Shown piece after piece: positions 8,241 through 16,262 of a DNA stretch of 64,000 bases. The stretch's first letter is position 1, and each line of letters begins with the position of its first letter. Under the pieces are notes generated by a model that was not told the DNA's origin, searched no databases, and saw only the letters and a list, made by a program, of their open reading frames with translations. The stretch spans positions 1,054,001 through 1,118,000 of the forward strand of contig NZ_BAABED010000001.1 in NCBI RefSeq assembly GCF_039539965.1, read 5' to 3'. Source of the stretch: Arthrobacter methylotrophus. GTDB lineage: Bacteria; Actinomycetota; Actinomycetes; Actinomycetales; Micrococcaceae. The translations under genes and the position numbers were made by a program.

Positions 8241-9080
8241 TTGACCCTGGTTAAGGACCGCGAGGAACAGCTTGCGCCCGGGCGGGGGCTGCCGGTGAAC
8301 TCCCGGCGGGTGACAGTAGACTTGGATGCAATGAGCACCATGGATCCGGCCGCAGCGGCCATGTATAAAGCAGCGACGGAAGTCGCGGACACAACGTCCG
8401 TTGACGACGCAGCCGTTGAGGCCGACGTCGAGATTGCCGTTGACTTTGCAAACGAGACCCCCGAGCAGCGGAGGGCGCGCTTCGAGCGCGACGCCATGCA
8501 GTATGTCGACCAGCTGTATTCGGCCGCCATGCGCATGGCCAGGAATCCGTCCGACGCGGAGGACCTGGTCCAGGAAGCCTATACCAAGGCTTTTTCGGCA
8601 TTCCACCAGTACAAGCCGGGTACCAATCTCAAGGCGTGGCTGTACCGCATCCTGACGAACACCTACATCAACCTCTACCGGAAGCGGCAACGCGAACCGC
8701 TGCAATCGAACTCGGACACGATCGAAGACTGGCAGTTGGCGCGGGCCGAATCCCATACGTCCGCGGGGCTCCGCTCTGCCGAGGCGGAGGCGCTCGATCA
8801 TCTGCCGGACTCGGACGTGAAGAGCGCCCTGCAGTCCATACCGGAAGAATTCCGGCTAGCGGTGTACTTCGCCGACGTTGAGGGCTTCGCATACAAAGAG
8901 ATATCAGACATTATGAACACCCCGATCGGGACGGTCATGTCCCGGCTCCACCGCGGCAGGAAAATGTTGCGCGATCTGCTGGCGGACTACGCTGCAGAAC
9001 GGGGAATCAGCGCCGGCGCCGATGAAAAGGCTTTGGCCGTGGGCGCGGCCGCAAGCAAAAAACAGGAGAAAAGGAAATGA
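8241..9080 (+). CDS. sigR: ECF sigma factor SigR/SigH, thiol-oxidative stress
   Basis: Group 4 sigma factor of the SigR/SigH type, released from RsrA under disulfide or heat stress. Region 2 runs from about residue 85 ([20 protein letters not shown], then the DLVQEAY motif) and region 4 from about residue 190 to 240, with [14 protein letters not shown] as the recognition helix. The start is uncertain. A TTG at 8241 has GGAG eight bases upstream and gives 279 aa; an ATG at 8331 gives 249 aa with a weak ribosome site. Both lie on a transcript from the SigR-type promoter at 8128. Its stop overlaps the rsrA start (ATGA). Confidence 0.93.
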   Translation: MTLVKDREEQLAPGRGLPVNSRRVTVDLDAMSTMDPAAAAMYKAATEVADTTSVDDAAVEADVEIAVDFANETPEQRRARFERDAMQYVDQLYSAAMRMARNPSDAEDLVQEAYTKAFSAFHQYKPGTNLKAWLYRILTNTYINLYRKRQREPLQSNSDTIEDWQLARAESHTSAGLRSAEAEALDHLPDSDVKSALQSIPEEFRLAVYFADVEGFAYKEISDIMNTPIGTVMSRLHRGRKMLRDLLADYAAERGISAGADEKALAVGAAASKKQEKRK

Positions 9081-9334
9081 GCTGCCAAGGATTGGGCGAC
9101 TGCGACGATGCTCGGATGCAGCGTATCTATGAGTACCTCGATGGTGCGTTGACGCGCGAGGACATCGCAGAAATCAAAGTGCATCTGGAAGACTGCCCGG
9201 AGTGCACCGAGCAATACGACCTTGAGTGCGTCATCCGCACTGTGGTCAAGCGCTCCTGCACGGAGGCTGCTCCTGAGAATCTCAAGAACTCGATCCTTGA
9301 CAGGATCCACGCGATGAAGTCCGTGGACGTCTAA
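9077..9334 (+). CDS. rsrA: redox-sensing zinc anti-sigma factor RsrA
   Basis: Binds and silences SigR in the cytoplasm; oxidation releases zinc and frees the sigma factor. It has 85 aa, the usual size. The zinc-anti-sigma motif H-x3-C-x2-C is His36, Cys40 and Cys43, with Cys9 as the likely fourth ligand and Cys61 as the likely disulfide partner, matching the RsrA layout. Cys3 and Cys51 are extra cysteines. Translation is coupled to sigR by the ATGA overlap. A strong stem-loop follows. Confidence 0.95.
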   Translation: MSCQGLGDCDDARMQRIYEYLDGALTREDIAEIKVHLEDCPECTEQYDLECVIRTVVKRSCTEAAPENLKNSILDRIHAMKSVDV

Positions 9335-9351
9335 AGAGTCTGGAACGGCAA

Positions 9352-9383
9352 GGGCCCCGGAAACCTGATGGTTTCCGGGGCCC
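9352..9383. terminator. bidirectional terminator between rsrA and the bL37 gene
   Basis: Perfect 14-bp stem (GGGCCCCGGAAACC / GGTTTCCGGGGCCC) with a four-base loop, placed between two converging genes. There is no long T-run on either side, so it may act partly as an RNA-end stabiliser. Confidence 0.75.
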
Positions 9384-9414
9384 TCCGCATTAAGTCTTAC
9401 GCTAAGCCGCTGGC

Positions 9415-9489
9415 TTAGGTGTTGGGACGCTTGCCGTGGTTTGCGCCGCCGCGCTTACGGTCACGACGCTTACGTGCACGCTTGCTCAT
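9415..9489 (-). CDS. ribosomal protein bL37 (AURKAIP1/COX24-like), 24 aa
   Basis: A 24-codon gene reading MSKRARKRRDRKRGGANHGK then RPNT. It matches the tiny, very basic actinobacterial protein found on the mycobacterial large ribosomal subunit as bL37, usually labelled 'AURKAIP1/COX24 domain'. The C-terminal ANHGKRPN is the conserved signature. AAGGAGG lies seven bases before the ATG, an ideal ribosome site. It converges on rsrA across a shared stem-loop. It is short enough to be missed by length cut-offs. Confidence 0.9.
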   Translation of the reverse strand: MSKRARKRRDRKRGGANHGKRPNT

Positions 9490-9598
9490 AGCTGGCCTCC
9501 TTAGATTCTTGATACTCAATAAAGCTGCCCTCCAGTCTCCCACATCCGGGGGCCACCTCGCGAACCGCGCGGGACTCGGCCCGCGCGGAAATTCGTGC

Positions 9599-10213
9599 TC
9601 AGTCCCTGAGGGAATTCAGGATGGAGATCCTGGCTTGGTCCAGGACGGTGCGCACGGTTTCAAGGGCGACCGGAGTCAAGGCTTTGGAGCCCGCGTGCTG
9701 CCGCAACTCGATGCGGAGGTCGTTACGGAAGGATTGGACCATCAGCTCGGCCTCCTTGAGGATGCGTTGCCCCTCTGGCGAGTAGCTTCGCGCCCACGAC
9801 TGGAATTCCGAGGTCTTCGCATTGGCGCGCGCAGCCTCCGCGGTTGCGGCCAGGTCCGCGCGTAGGCCACGCATGTTGCTGCGGATGTCCTCGCGGAGAT
9901 TGTCGGCTAACCGCCGGACGGAGGCAGAAATGTTGTCTTCGACCTCGGCCAGTTCCTGCCGCCGACTGTTGAGCTCGGCCAGCCCTGCCGCAGTGATGGA
10001 GTAGTTGGTGCGTCGTCCATCGCTGCTGGTGGCAACCAGCCCTTCGTCCTCAAGTTTGCCGAGGCGCGGATAGATGGTTCCGGCACTGGGGGAGTACGTC
10101 CCGCCGAAGCGTTCGCCAAGGGCCTTGATGAGCTCGTAGCCGTGCTTGGGGCCCGATTCCAGGAGTGCCAGCAGATAGAGCCGGAGGGCGCCGTGGGCAA
10201 AGACGGGCGGCAT
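9599..10213 (-). CDS. PadR-family transcriptional regulator
   Basis: Small-molecule-responsive repressor of 204 aa. The PadR winged helix occupies about residues 8-85 (LYLLALLESGPKHGYELIKAL, then a wing with GRRTNYSITAAG). A long helical C-terminal part follows, probably coiled coil for dimerisation. Its ATG overlaps the stop of the DUF4097 gene (TAATG), so the two are translationally coupled. It most likely represses its own operon through the two ATATAT-centred palindromes upstream of the DUF4097 gene. The ligand is unknown. Confidence 0.9.
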   Translation of the reverse strand: MPPVFAHGALRLYLLALLESGPKHGYELIKALGERFGGTYSPSAGTIYPRLGKLEDEGLVATSSDGRRTNYSITAAGLAELNSRRQELAEVEDNISASVRRLADNLREDIRSNMRGLRADLAATAEAARANAKTSEFQSWARSYSPEGQRILKEAELMVQSFRNDLRIELRQHAGSKALTPVALETVRTVLDQARISILNSLRD

Positions 10214-11061
10214 TAGAAGGCCTTCTCCCCGGGGACTGAGCGCGCTGCCCCGGGCGCCGGTGCGCTGCCGTGGATGATGCAGATCTTGCCCGAGACGGAA
10301 TTTGCGCGCACCACCATCAGCTGCTCGTCCGGACCCGCGATGGTCTGGACCTTGCCGCCTGGCTGTGCGAAGAGCTGATCATCGATCATCACGGTGCCGC
10401 TGGCCGATTTGGCCACGATATCCACGCCGAGGTCGTGGGGCAGGCGGATGGTGAGGTCGCCCGAAACCGAATTGGCTCCGAAGTCCTGCGTGTAGCCGTG
10501 GAGGTCGAAGCTCAGGTCGCCGCTCACGGTGTTGGCCCGGATGTTCCTGAAGCGGCCCGAAGCCGTGACCTCGCCCGAGACGCTCTTGGCGGTCATGACG
10601 CCGTCGTGGTTCCGGGCGATCACCTCGCCGCTGACGGTATTGACGTGAAGCTCGCCGTGCGTGCCGTCCGCAAGCACGGACCCGGATACGGTGTTGAGGC
10701 GGATGCGTCCATTGACGCCCGACACCATGCCGTCGCCACTCACGGTTCCCGCTTCGACGTCGACGCCGGCCGGCAGGGCAATGCTGATGACGATCGTGTT
10801 GGCGCTGGTGTTGTTGACGGTCCCCATCAGGCTGCGGAACCAGCCCTGTGCGCCGTGCAGTTGGTGGCGCACCTCGAGACGGCCGTCAACGAGGGTGACG
10901 CTCAGCGGATCACCGTCGAGTTCCGAGACTTCGATCCTGGTGATCGGCTCGTCATGGGTGACGACGTCGAAGCGGCCCTTGACGATGCCCAGCTTGAGCG
11001 AGCGGACGCCGTCGACGTCGATCGTCTGCGGGCCGGTGATGGTCCAGTTTTCTTCTGACAT
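10213..11061 (-). CDS. DUF4097-family beta-strand repeat protein
   Basis: Protein of 282 aa built of repeated short strands: the motif [N/S]-[T/S]-VSG recurs about every 18-20 residues from residue 105 to 260 (TVSGDG, TVSGSV, TVSGEV, SVSGEV, TVSGDL, SVSGDL, SASGTV, SVSGKI). This is the right-handed beta-solenoid pattern of DUF4097/adhesin-like proteins. No signal peptide is evident, so it is probably cytosolic or membrane-associated. The ATG at 11061 follows GGAGGGG and is preferred over a longer open frame that runs back through the operator region. Function is unknown; in many Gram-positives it is paired with a PadR regulator and cell-envelope stress is the usual guess. Confidence 0.87.
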   Translation of the reverse strand: MSEENWTITGPQTIDVDGVRSLKLGIVKGRFDVVTHDEPITRIEVSELDGDPLSVTLVDGRLEVRHQLHGAQGWFRSLMGTVNNTSANTIVISIALPAGVDVEAGTVSGDGMVSGVNGRIRLNTVSGSVLADGTHGELHVNTVSGEVIARNHDGVMTAKSVSGEVTASGRFRNIRANTVSGDLSFDLHGYTQDFGANSVSGDLTIRLPHDLGVDIVAKSASGTVMIDDQLFAQPGGKVQTIAGPDEQLMVVRANSVSGKICIIHGSAPAPGAARSVPGEKAF

Positions 11062-11087
11062 GACCCCTCCAACAATGCACAAATGTT

Positions 11088-11123
11088 GCGATATATCGCG
11101 TTTATGAACTGACGATATATCGT
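11088..11123. promoter_or_regulatory. paired palindromic operators of the DUF4097-padR operon
   Basis: Two perfect 12-bp palindromes, GCGATATATCGC (11088-11099) and ACGATATATCGT (11112-11123), share the core CGATATATCG and are centred 24 bp apart. They lie 27-62 bp upstream of the DUF4097 start. This suits two dimers of the PadR protein encoded by the operon. Binding is inferred from position and symmetry. Confidence 0.75.
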
Positions 11124-11174
11124 GACTTGCGGTTTGGCAAGCGTTCCTGCGTTGGGAGAGCTGTTTGTCCGGGC

Positions 11175-11774
11175 CTATTCCGGCTGGGCGATCCTCAGCC
11201 ACAGGAACCAACCGCGGTGCAACACAAGCCACGCCATGAGTCCGTAGCCCGCCTGCCCAGGGGTGCCACCGTTCGCTGCAAGGTCGGTGCGCCACTGCTC
11301 GTGGTTGAGCAAGGGCGAGAACGTATCCACGTACTGGTGGTTGCGGCGGGTGGTCACGTCGGCGAATGCGGCATTAAGCTCGGCGATCCGGCGGTTCTGG
11401 GCCGGGTCCAACCTAGGTGGCGGACCGACGACGAACACTTCGATGTTGCTTTGGGAAGCCCCGTCCAGGATATTGGCCAGATTGAGGCGGCTCCGCGCGG
11501 TGGATACGCCGAACTCGACGTCCCGGCCGGACAATCCGATGACGAGGCGGTTCTCGTGGAGATTGCTGAAACGACGTCCGGCTTCGTCGAGCCAACGCCC
11601 CGCCAGGCCCTCGGTGCCCTCCATCGGGCAGGGAAGAGAGTAGCACTCCACCAGAACGGCGTCTTGGGGAGTACGGGCGAGAACCCTTCCGAGCCAACCC
11701 AGTGCCCTGGGGTCACCGAGCCCGGCGAGCAGTTCATCACCAACAGCTGCGATGCGCAGCTTCCTGTCTTCCAC
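11175..11774 (-). CDS. SGNH/GDSL-fold protein lacking the catalytic serine
   Basis: Protein of 199 aa with the SGNH hydrolase layout: block I VGDELLAGLGD (11-21), block III around GLSGRD, and a block V-like TPGQAGYGLMAW near the C-terminus. In active enzymes block I is G-D-S, but here the serine is Glu14. The block V histidine also appears to be missing (T-P instead of H-P). It may therefore be a pseudoenzyme or use other chemistry. It starts at GTG, preceded by GAGG. No signal peptide is seen. It lies alone between kgd and the DUF4097-padR operon on the same strand. Confidence 0.75.
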   Translation of the reverse strand: MEDRKLRIAAVGDELLAGLGDPRALGWLGRVLARTPQDAVLVECYSLPCPMEGTEGLAGRWLDEAGRRFSNLHENRLVIGLSGRDVEFGVSTARSRLNLANILDGASQSNIEVFVVGPPPRLDPAQNRRIAELNAAFADVTTRRNHQYVDTFSPLLNHEQWRTDLAANGGTPGQAGYGLMAWLVLHRGWFLWLRIAQPE

Positions 11775-11859
11775 AGTTACCTCTTCACCAAACGTTGCGG
11801 TTCTTGCACTGTGCCCGGCCGGCGGCAGGATTGCCGGACACCTGTTCCATTAAACAGAA

Positions 11860-11898
11860 CTGCCCGGCTGGAAACGGGTATTGAACCTCCAGCCGGAC
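11860..11898 (-). terminator. probable terminator after kgd
   Basis: Stem CCGGCTGG / CCAGCCGG (11864-11871 with 11889-11896) with a 17-base loop, about 20 bp past the kgd stop. On the minus strand GGCAGTTCTGTTTAA follows, a weak T-rich tail. Confidence 0.6.
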
Positions 11899-11917
11899 AG
11901 CCTTCTTATGTGAGGGT

Positions 11918-14900
11918 TTACTTGCGTTCGAATGCCTGCTTGAGCAAGGCAGCCTGTTCGGCGCTGTGACGCTTCATGGAACCGGCCGCCGTGGAGGCCG
12001 AAGCTGGACGCGAAACGAGACGGACCTTGCGCTCCAGTGCCTGCGGCAGGTTCAGGCCGATGAACGGCCACGGACCCTGGTTGGCGGGTTCGTCCTGCGC
12101 CCAGACGATGTCGGCATTCGGATACTTGGCCAGTTCCGCCTCGATCTGGGCCTGGGGCAAGGGGTACAGCTGCTCCAGCCGGATGATCGCCGTCGAAGCG
12201 TCGCCGGTTTTCTGGCGGTTCGACAGCAGGTCGTAGTAGAGGCGCCCGGAAACCAGGATCACGCGATCCACGTTCTGGCCCTGAAGGGGCTCGTGCTCGC
12301 CGATGACCGGCTTGAACCCACCCGTGGTGAAGTCCTCCACCGCCGAAGCTGCAGCCTTGAGGCGCAGAAGCTGCTTCGGGGTGAAGACGATGAGCGGCTT
12401 GCGGGGACGGCTGTAGGCCTGGCGGCGCAGCAAGTGGAAGTGCGAGGCAGCCGTGGTCGGGTTGGCCACGATCATGTTGTCTTCGGCACAAAGCTGCAGG
12501 AAACGCTCGATGCGGGCGGACGAGTGGTCCGGTCCCTGGCCTTCGTAGCCGTGCGGAAGCATGAGCACGAGCGAGGAACGCTGGCCCCACTTCTGCTCGG
12601 CCGAGGAAATGAATTCGTCAATGATGGTCTGTGCTCCGTTGACGAAGTCACCGAACTGGGCTTCCCACAAGACCAAGGCATCCGGGCGTTCCACGGAATA
12701 GCCGTATTCGAAGCCCATGGCTGCGTATTCGGACAGCAGTGAGTCGTAGATCCACAGCTTGGCCTGCTTGTCGCTCAGGTTGCCCAGCGGCATCCATTCG
12801 CTGCCGTTCGCGCGGTCGTGGAAGACGGCGTGGCGCTGCACGAATGTGCCACGGCGGGAATCCTGGCCGGCGAGGCGGACAGGGACGCCTTCCATGACGA
12901 GCGAACCGAAGGCCGCGATCTCGCCGAAGCCCCAATCAATACCGCCTTCGCGGGACATCTGCTCGCGCTTTTCAAGGAGCTGCTTGAGCTTGGAGTGGAC
13001 CGTGAAACCTTCCGGAATATCGAGGTGTGCCTGGCCGATCTTCTGGAGCTTTTCTGCCGAAATGGCCGTAGTGGCCGGGGCGTTGGTGCCGACGTCCGCC
13101 TGCTGGGCAATGGGACGCTCGATGTCCGAGACCGCAGCAGAGTCTGCCGTGATGATCGGGATGGGCGACGTCTGCGCGGCGTGGGTCTCCGCGAATACCC
13201 GCTCCAGGCGTTCCTGGTAGTCGCGCAACAACTGCTCGGCTTCGTCCTCGGTGATGTCGCCACGGCCGATGAGGGATTCCGTGTAGAGCTTGCGGACGGA
13301 GCGTTTTGCTTCGATCAGGTTGTACATGAGGGGCTGCGTCATCGAGGGGTCGTCGCCCTCGTTGTGTCCACGGCGGCGGTAGCACACCATGTCGACAATG
13401 ACGTCCTTGTGGAAGCGCTGACGGAACTCGTAGGCCAACTGCGCGATGCGCACTACGGCCTCGGGGTCGTCACCGTTCACATGGAAGATGGGGGCCTGGA
13501 TCATCTTGGCTACGTCGGTGGAGTATGTCGAAGAGCGCGAGGACGACGGCGCGGTGGTGAAGCCGACCTGGTTGTTCACGATGATGTGGATGGTTCCACC
13601 GGTGCGGTAACCGCGCAGCTGGGACAAGTTGAGCGTTTCGGCCACCACGCCCTGGCCGGCAAAGGCAGCGTCACCGTGAACCATGATGGGCAGCACGGGG
13701 AACGCTTCGCCCTGGTCCAGCCGATCCTGCTTGGCACGGACGATGCCTTCAAGGACGGAGTCCACCGCTTCAAGGTGGGACGGGTTTGCGGCGAGGTAGA
13801 CCTTGGTCTCGTTGCCGTTGTCCGAGGTGAACGTGCCCTCGGTGCCGAGGTGGTACTTGACGTCGCCCGAGCCCTGCACGGAGCGGGGGTCCTGGGTGCC
13901 TTCGAACTCCCGGAACACCTGGGCGTATGTCTTGCCAGCAATGTTCGTGAGCACGTTGAGGCGGCCACGGTGGGCCATGCCGATCGCGACTTCGTCGAGT
14001 CCGTCGTCGGCCGCGTCGGAAATGATGGTGTCCAGCAGCGGAATCAGGGATTCGCCGCCTTCGAGGGAGAAGCGTTTCTGACCTACGAACTTCGTCTGCA
14101 GGAAGGTTTCGAAGGCCTCCGCAGCGTTGAGCTTGGAAACGATGCGAAGCTGCTCTTCGCGGCTCGGCTTCGAGTAGGGGTGCTCCACCTGGTCCTGAAA
14201 CCACTTGCGTTCTTCAGGCTCTTGGATGTGCATGTACTCAATGCCCGTGGTGCGGCAGTAGGCATCGCGAAGAACGCCCAGGATGTCGCGGAACTTGAGC
14301 ATCGGCTTTCCGCCGAAACCGCCGGTGGGCCACTCGCGGTCCAAGTCCCACAGGGTGAGGCCATACGTCAGGACGTCGAGGTCCGGGTGCTTGCGCTGCA
14401 CGTACTCAAGGGGGTTCGTATCTGCCATGAGGTGGCCGCGGACCCGGTACGAGTGGATCAACTGCTGGATGCGGGCAACCTTGTTGATCTCGTCAGCGGG
14501 GTCGACCTGGAGGTCGGGGCTCCAACGGACGGGCTCGTAGGGAATGCGGAGCGCTTCGAAGATCTCATCGTAGAAGTTCTGGGCGCCGAGGAGGAGCTGG
14601 TGGACGAGTTTGAGGAACTCGCCGCTTCCGGCGCCCTGGATGACGCGGTGGTCGTAAGTGGACGTCAGCGTGAGGATCTTGCTGATGGCGTTCTGGGCGA
14701 TGATCTTCTCGCTCGCGCCTTGCCATTCGGCCGGGTAGTCGAGCGCGCCGACGCCGATGATGGCAGCCTGGCCCTTGGAAAGGCGTGGCACGGAATGCAC
14801 GGTGCCGATGCCGCCCGGGTTCGTCAGCGAGACGGTGGTGCCGGCGTGGTCGTCCGCCGTGAGCTTGCCGTTGCGTGCGCGCTTGATGAGGTCTTCGTAG

Positions 14901-15730
14901 GTGTGCCAGAACTCGGCGAAGTTCATGGTTTCGGCCTTCTTGATGTTGGGGACCATCAGGAGGCGGGTGCCATCGGGCTTGGGCATGTCAATGGCGATGC
15001 CGAAGTTGACGTGAGCGGGCTGAACGGCAACGGGCTTGCCATCCACTTCGTCGTAGTACACGTTCATCGACGGGAACTGGGAGAGAGCGCGGACCACAGC
15101 ATAGCCAATGAGGTGGGTGAAGGAGACCTTGCCGCCACGGGCGCGGGCAAGGTTGGAGTTGATGACGACGCGGTTGTCGATCAGGAGCTTGGCGGGAACG
15201 GCCCTGACGCTGGTGGCGGTGGGAACTTCGAGGCTCATGACCATGTTGGAAGCGATGGCCTTGGCGGGACCGCGGAGGACCGAGACAACGTCCTCTTCCG
15301 GAGGAGTGGGTGCCTTGGTGCTCTTGGGGAGCTGTGCCGGGATCGGCTGTGACTGGCTGCCGTCGGACGGCTTCTGTGCGCCGTCCTTGGCGACAGTGGC
15401 CGGAGCCTTCTTGACCGGTGCTGCGGGAGCAGCCGGAACAGTCGTGGCCGGGGCAGGAGCGGCTGCCGGTGCAACCACGGGCGCAACCGGCGTCATTGCC
15501 GTTGCTGCGGCCTGTGCCACGACAGGAAGTTCACGAGTGGGAGGGTTCGCAGGGGTTGCGGATGTTCCGTTGGAAGAAGTGCCGTCAGCGGTGTCGAAGG
15601 ACTCGAAAAGCGGCCACCACTTGGCGTCGACCGAATTCTTGTCCTGCTGGTACCGCTCGTACAGTTCGTCAACGAGCCACTCGTTTCCGCCAAATTCCTC
15701 GGGTAGACGGTGGCTTGGCTTCTCTGGCAC
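11918..15730 (-). CDS. kgd: multifunctional 2-oxoglutarate decarboxylase/dehydrogenase E1 with E2 succinyltransferase domain
   Basis: Large TCA-cycle enzyme of 1270 aa, also called SucA or OdhA in actinobacteria. In order: the short E1 N-terminal helix motif (about residues 10-50), a Pro/Ala-rich linker (60-140), an E2 acyltransferase domain (about 145-385) with the catalytic DHRVIQGAGSG motif, and a full E1 ThDP domain (about 400-1270). The E1 part carries GMAHRGRLN and GHNEGDDPS for cofactor and substrate binding. It lacks a lipoyl domain, as expected for this fusion, which borrows lipoylated E2 from pyruvate dehydrogenase. The start is GTG. It is transcribed alone with over 500 bp of upstream sequence. 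Confidence 0.97.
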   Translation of the reverse strand: MPEKPSHRLPEEFGGNEWLVDELYERYQQDKNSVDAKWWPLFESFDTADGTSSNGTSATPANPPTRELPVVAQAAATAMTPVAPVVAPAAAPAPATTVPAAPAAPVKKAPATVAKDGAQKPSDGSQSQPIPAQLPKSTKAPTPPEEDVVSVLRGPAKAIASNMVMSLEVPTATSVRAVPAKLLIDNRVVINSNLARARGGKVSFTHLIGYAVVRALSQFPSMNVYYDEVDGKPVAVQPAHVNFGIAIDMPKPDGTRLLMVPNIKKAETMNFAEFWHTYEDLIKRARNGKLTADDHAGTTVSLTNPGGIGTVHSVPRLSKGQAAIIGVGALDYPAEWQGASEKIIAQNAISKILTLTSTYDHRVIQGAGSGEFLKLVHQLLLGAQNFYDEIFEALRIPYEPVRWSPDLQVDPADEINKVARIQQLIHSYRVRGHLMADTNPLEYVQRKHPDLDVLTYGLTLWDLDREWPTGGFGGKPMLKFRDILGVLRDAYCRTTGIEYMHIQEPEERKWFQDQVEHPYSKPSREEQLRIVSKLNAAEAFETFLQTKFVGQKRFSLEGGESLIPLLDTIISDAADDGLDEVAIGMAHRGRLNVLTNIAGKTYAQVFREFEGTQDPRSVQGSGDVKYHLGTEGTFTSDNGNETKVYLAANPSHLEAVDSVLEGIVRAKQDRLDQGEAFPVLPIMVHGDAAFAGQGVVAETLNLSQLRGYRTGGTIHIIVNNQVGFTTAPSSSRSSTYSTDVAKMIQAPIFHVNGDDPEAVVRIAQLAYEFRQRFHKDVIVDMVCYRRRGHNEGDDPSMTQPLMYNLIEAKRSVRKLYTESLIGRGDITEDEAEQLLRDYQERLERVFAETHAAQTSPIPIITADSAAVSDIERPIAQQADVGTNAPATTAISAEKLQKIGQAHLDIPEGFTVHSKLKQLLEKREQMSREGGIDWGFGEIAAFGSLVMEGVPVRLAGQDSRRGTFVQRHAVFHDRANGSEWMPLGNLSDKQAKLWIYDSLLSEYAAMGFEYGYSVERPDALVLWEAQFGDFVNGAQTIIDEFISSAEQKWGQRSSLVLMLPHGYEGQGPDHSSARIERFLQLCAEDNMIVANPTTAASHFHLLRRQAYSRPRKPLIVFTPKQLLRLKAAASAVEDFTTGGFKPVIGEHEPLQGQNVDRVILVSGRLYYDLLSNRQKTGDASTAIIRLEQLYPLPQAQIEAELAKYPNADIVWAQDEPANQGPWPFIGLNLPQALERKVRLVSRPASASTAAGSMKRHSAEQAALLKQAFERK

Positions 15731-16262
15731 TTGAAATACGCCTCTTCCGTGAGTGTTGATTTCCAGCTGGCCCGGGAAAATGCAAAGTGCAAGGCGAGCC
15801 AGAGTCTGGGTCCCGCGAACTCAGACCCTAGCCAGTCTAGTGACGGGCGGCAGCTATCTGCCAATAGTGGTGACCTAAATCATGCCAATCACGACGCCGG
15901 TCGGCTTCAGGACCCTGGCGGGATCCTTCTTCCTGGTTTCTTACCCCGGTCCAAGGGGGTGCAGGCCTTGTTGCGGGCGGGTGAAGCAGGGTGGCAGCCG
16001 GACTGTAGACTGGGATTCTTATGGACAGTAATTCTAGGTGCCGGCCTGGGAGCTGCAGGGGGAGCCATCTGGCGATCCCTTCGCAGCGCACCCGTCGAGC
16101 CGGCAACGCCCGTACACATGCCCATCAAACCCCGGAGCTCCAGGCCGACAGTTCAGCGGAACGTTCAGCCGCTGCGTCCGACCAGCCCCCGCCGGGTCAA
16201 TCAGCCCTTGGCCTCCCGGGACCGCTTCCCAAGCTCTCCGCGCCATCCGCCGGTGGTCTCTA
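15731..16262. other. 532-bp divergent intergenic region between kgd and CNNM genes
   Basis: Should contain the kgd promoter (minus) and the promoter of the CNNM pair (plus). The plus strand has a plausible -10 (TAGACT, near 16006-16011), which would leave a leader of about 240 bases before the GTG at 16263. A short frame from 16021 ends TAGTG on that GTG, but its Ser/Pro/Arg/Ala composition looks like shifted GC-rich DNA. A stretch near 16160-16205 vaguely recalls part of the Mg2+ M-box (CCGGGTCAATCAG), but the rest of that riboswitch is not recognisable. Confidence 0.4.

Noticed and set aside
12818..15352. 844-codon open frame on the plus strand opposite kgd
   Set aside because: It mirrors codon structure of kgd on the other strand. 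Composition is Val/Gly/Arg/Asp-biased and has no family signature.
16160..16205. M-box-like magnesium riboswitch segment
   Set aside because: Only a short piece resembles the consensus; the expected 5' half is not at the right distance.
16038..16262. 75-codon N-terminal extension of the first CNNM protein
   Set aside because: Pro/Ser/Arg-rich and unlike the family; the GTG at 16263 gives the normal beginning.
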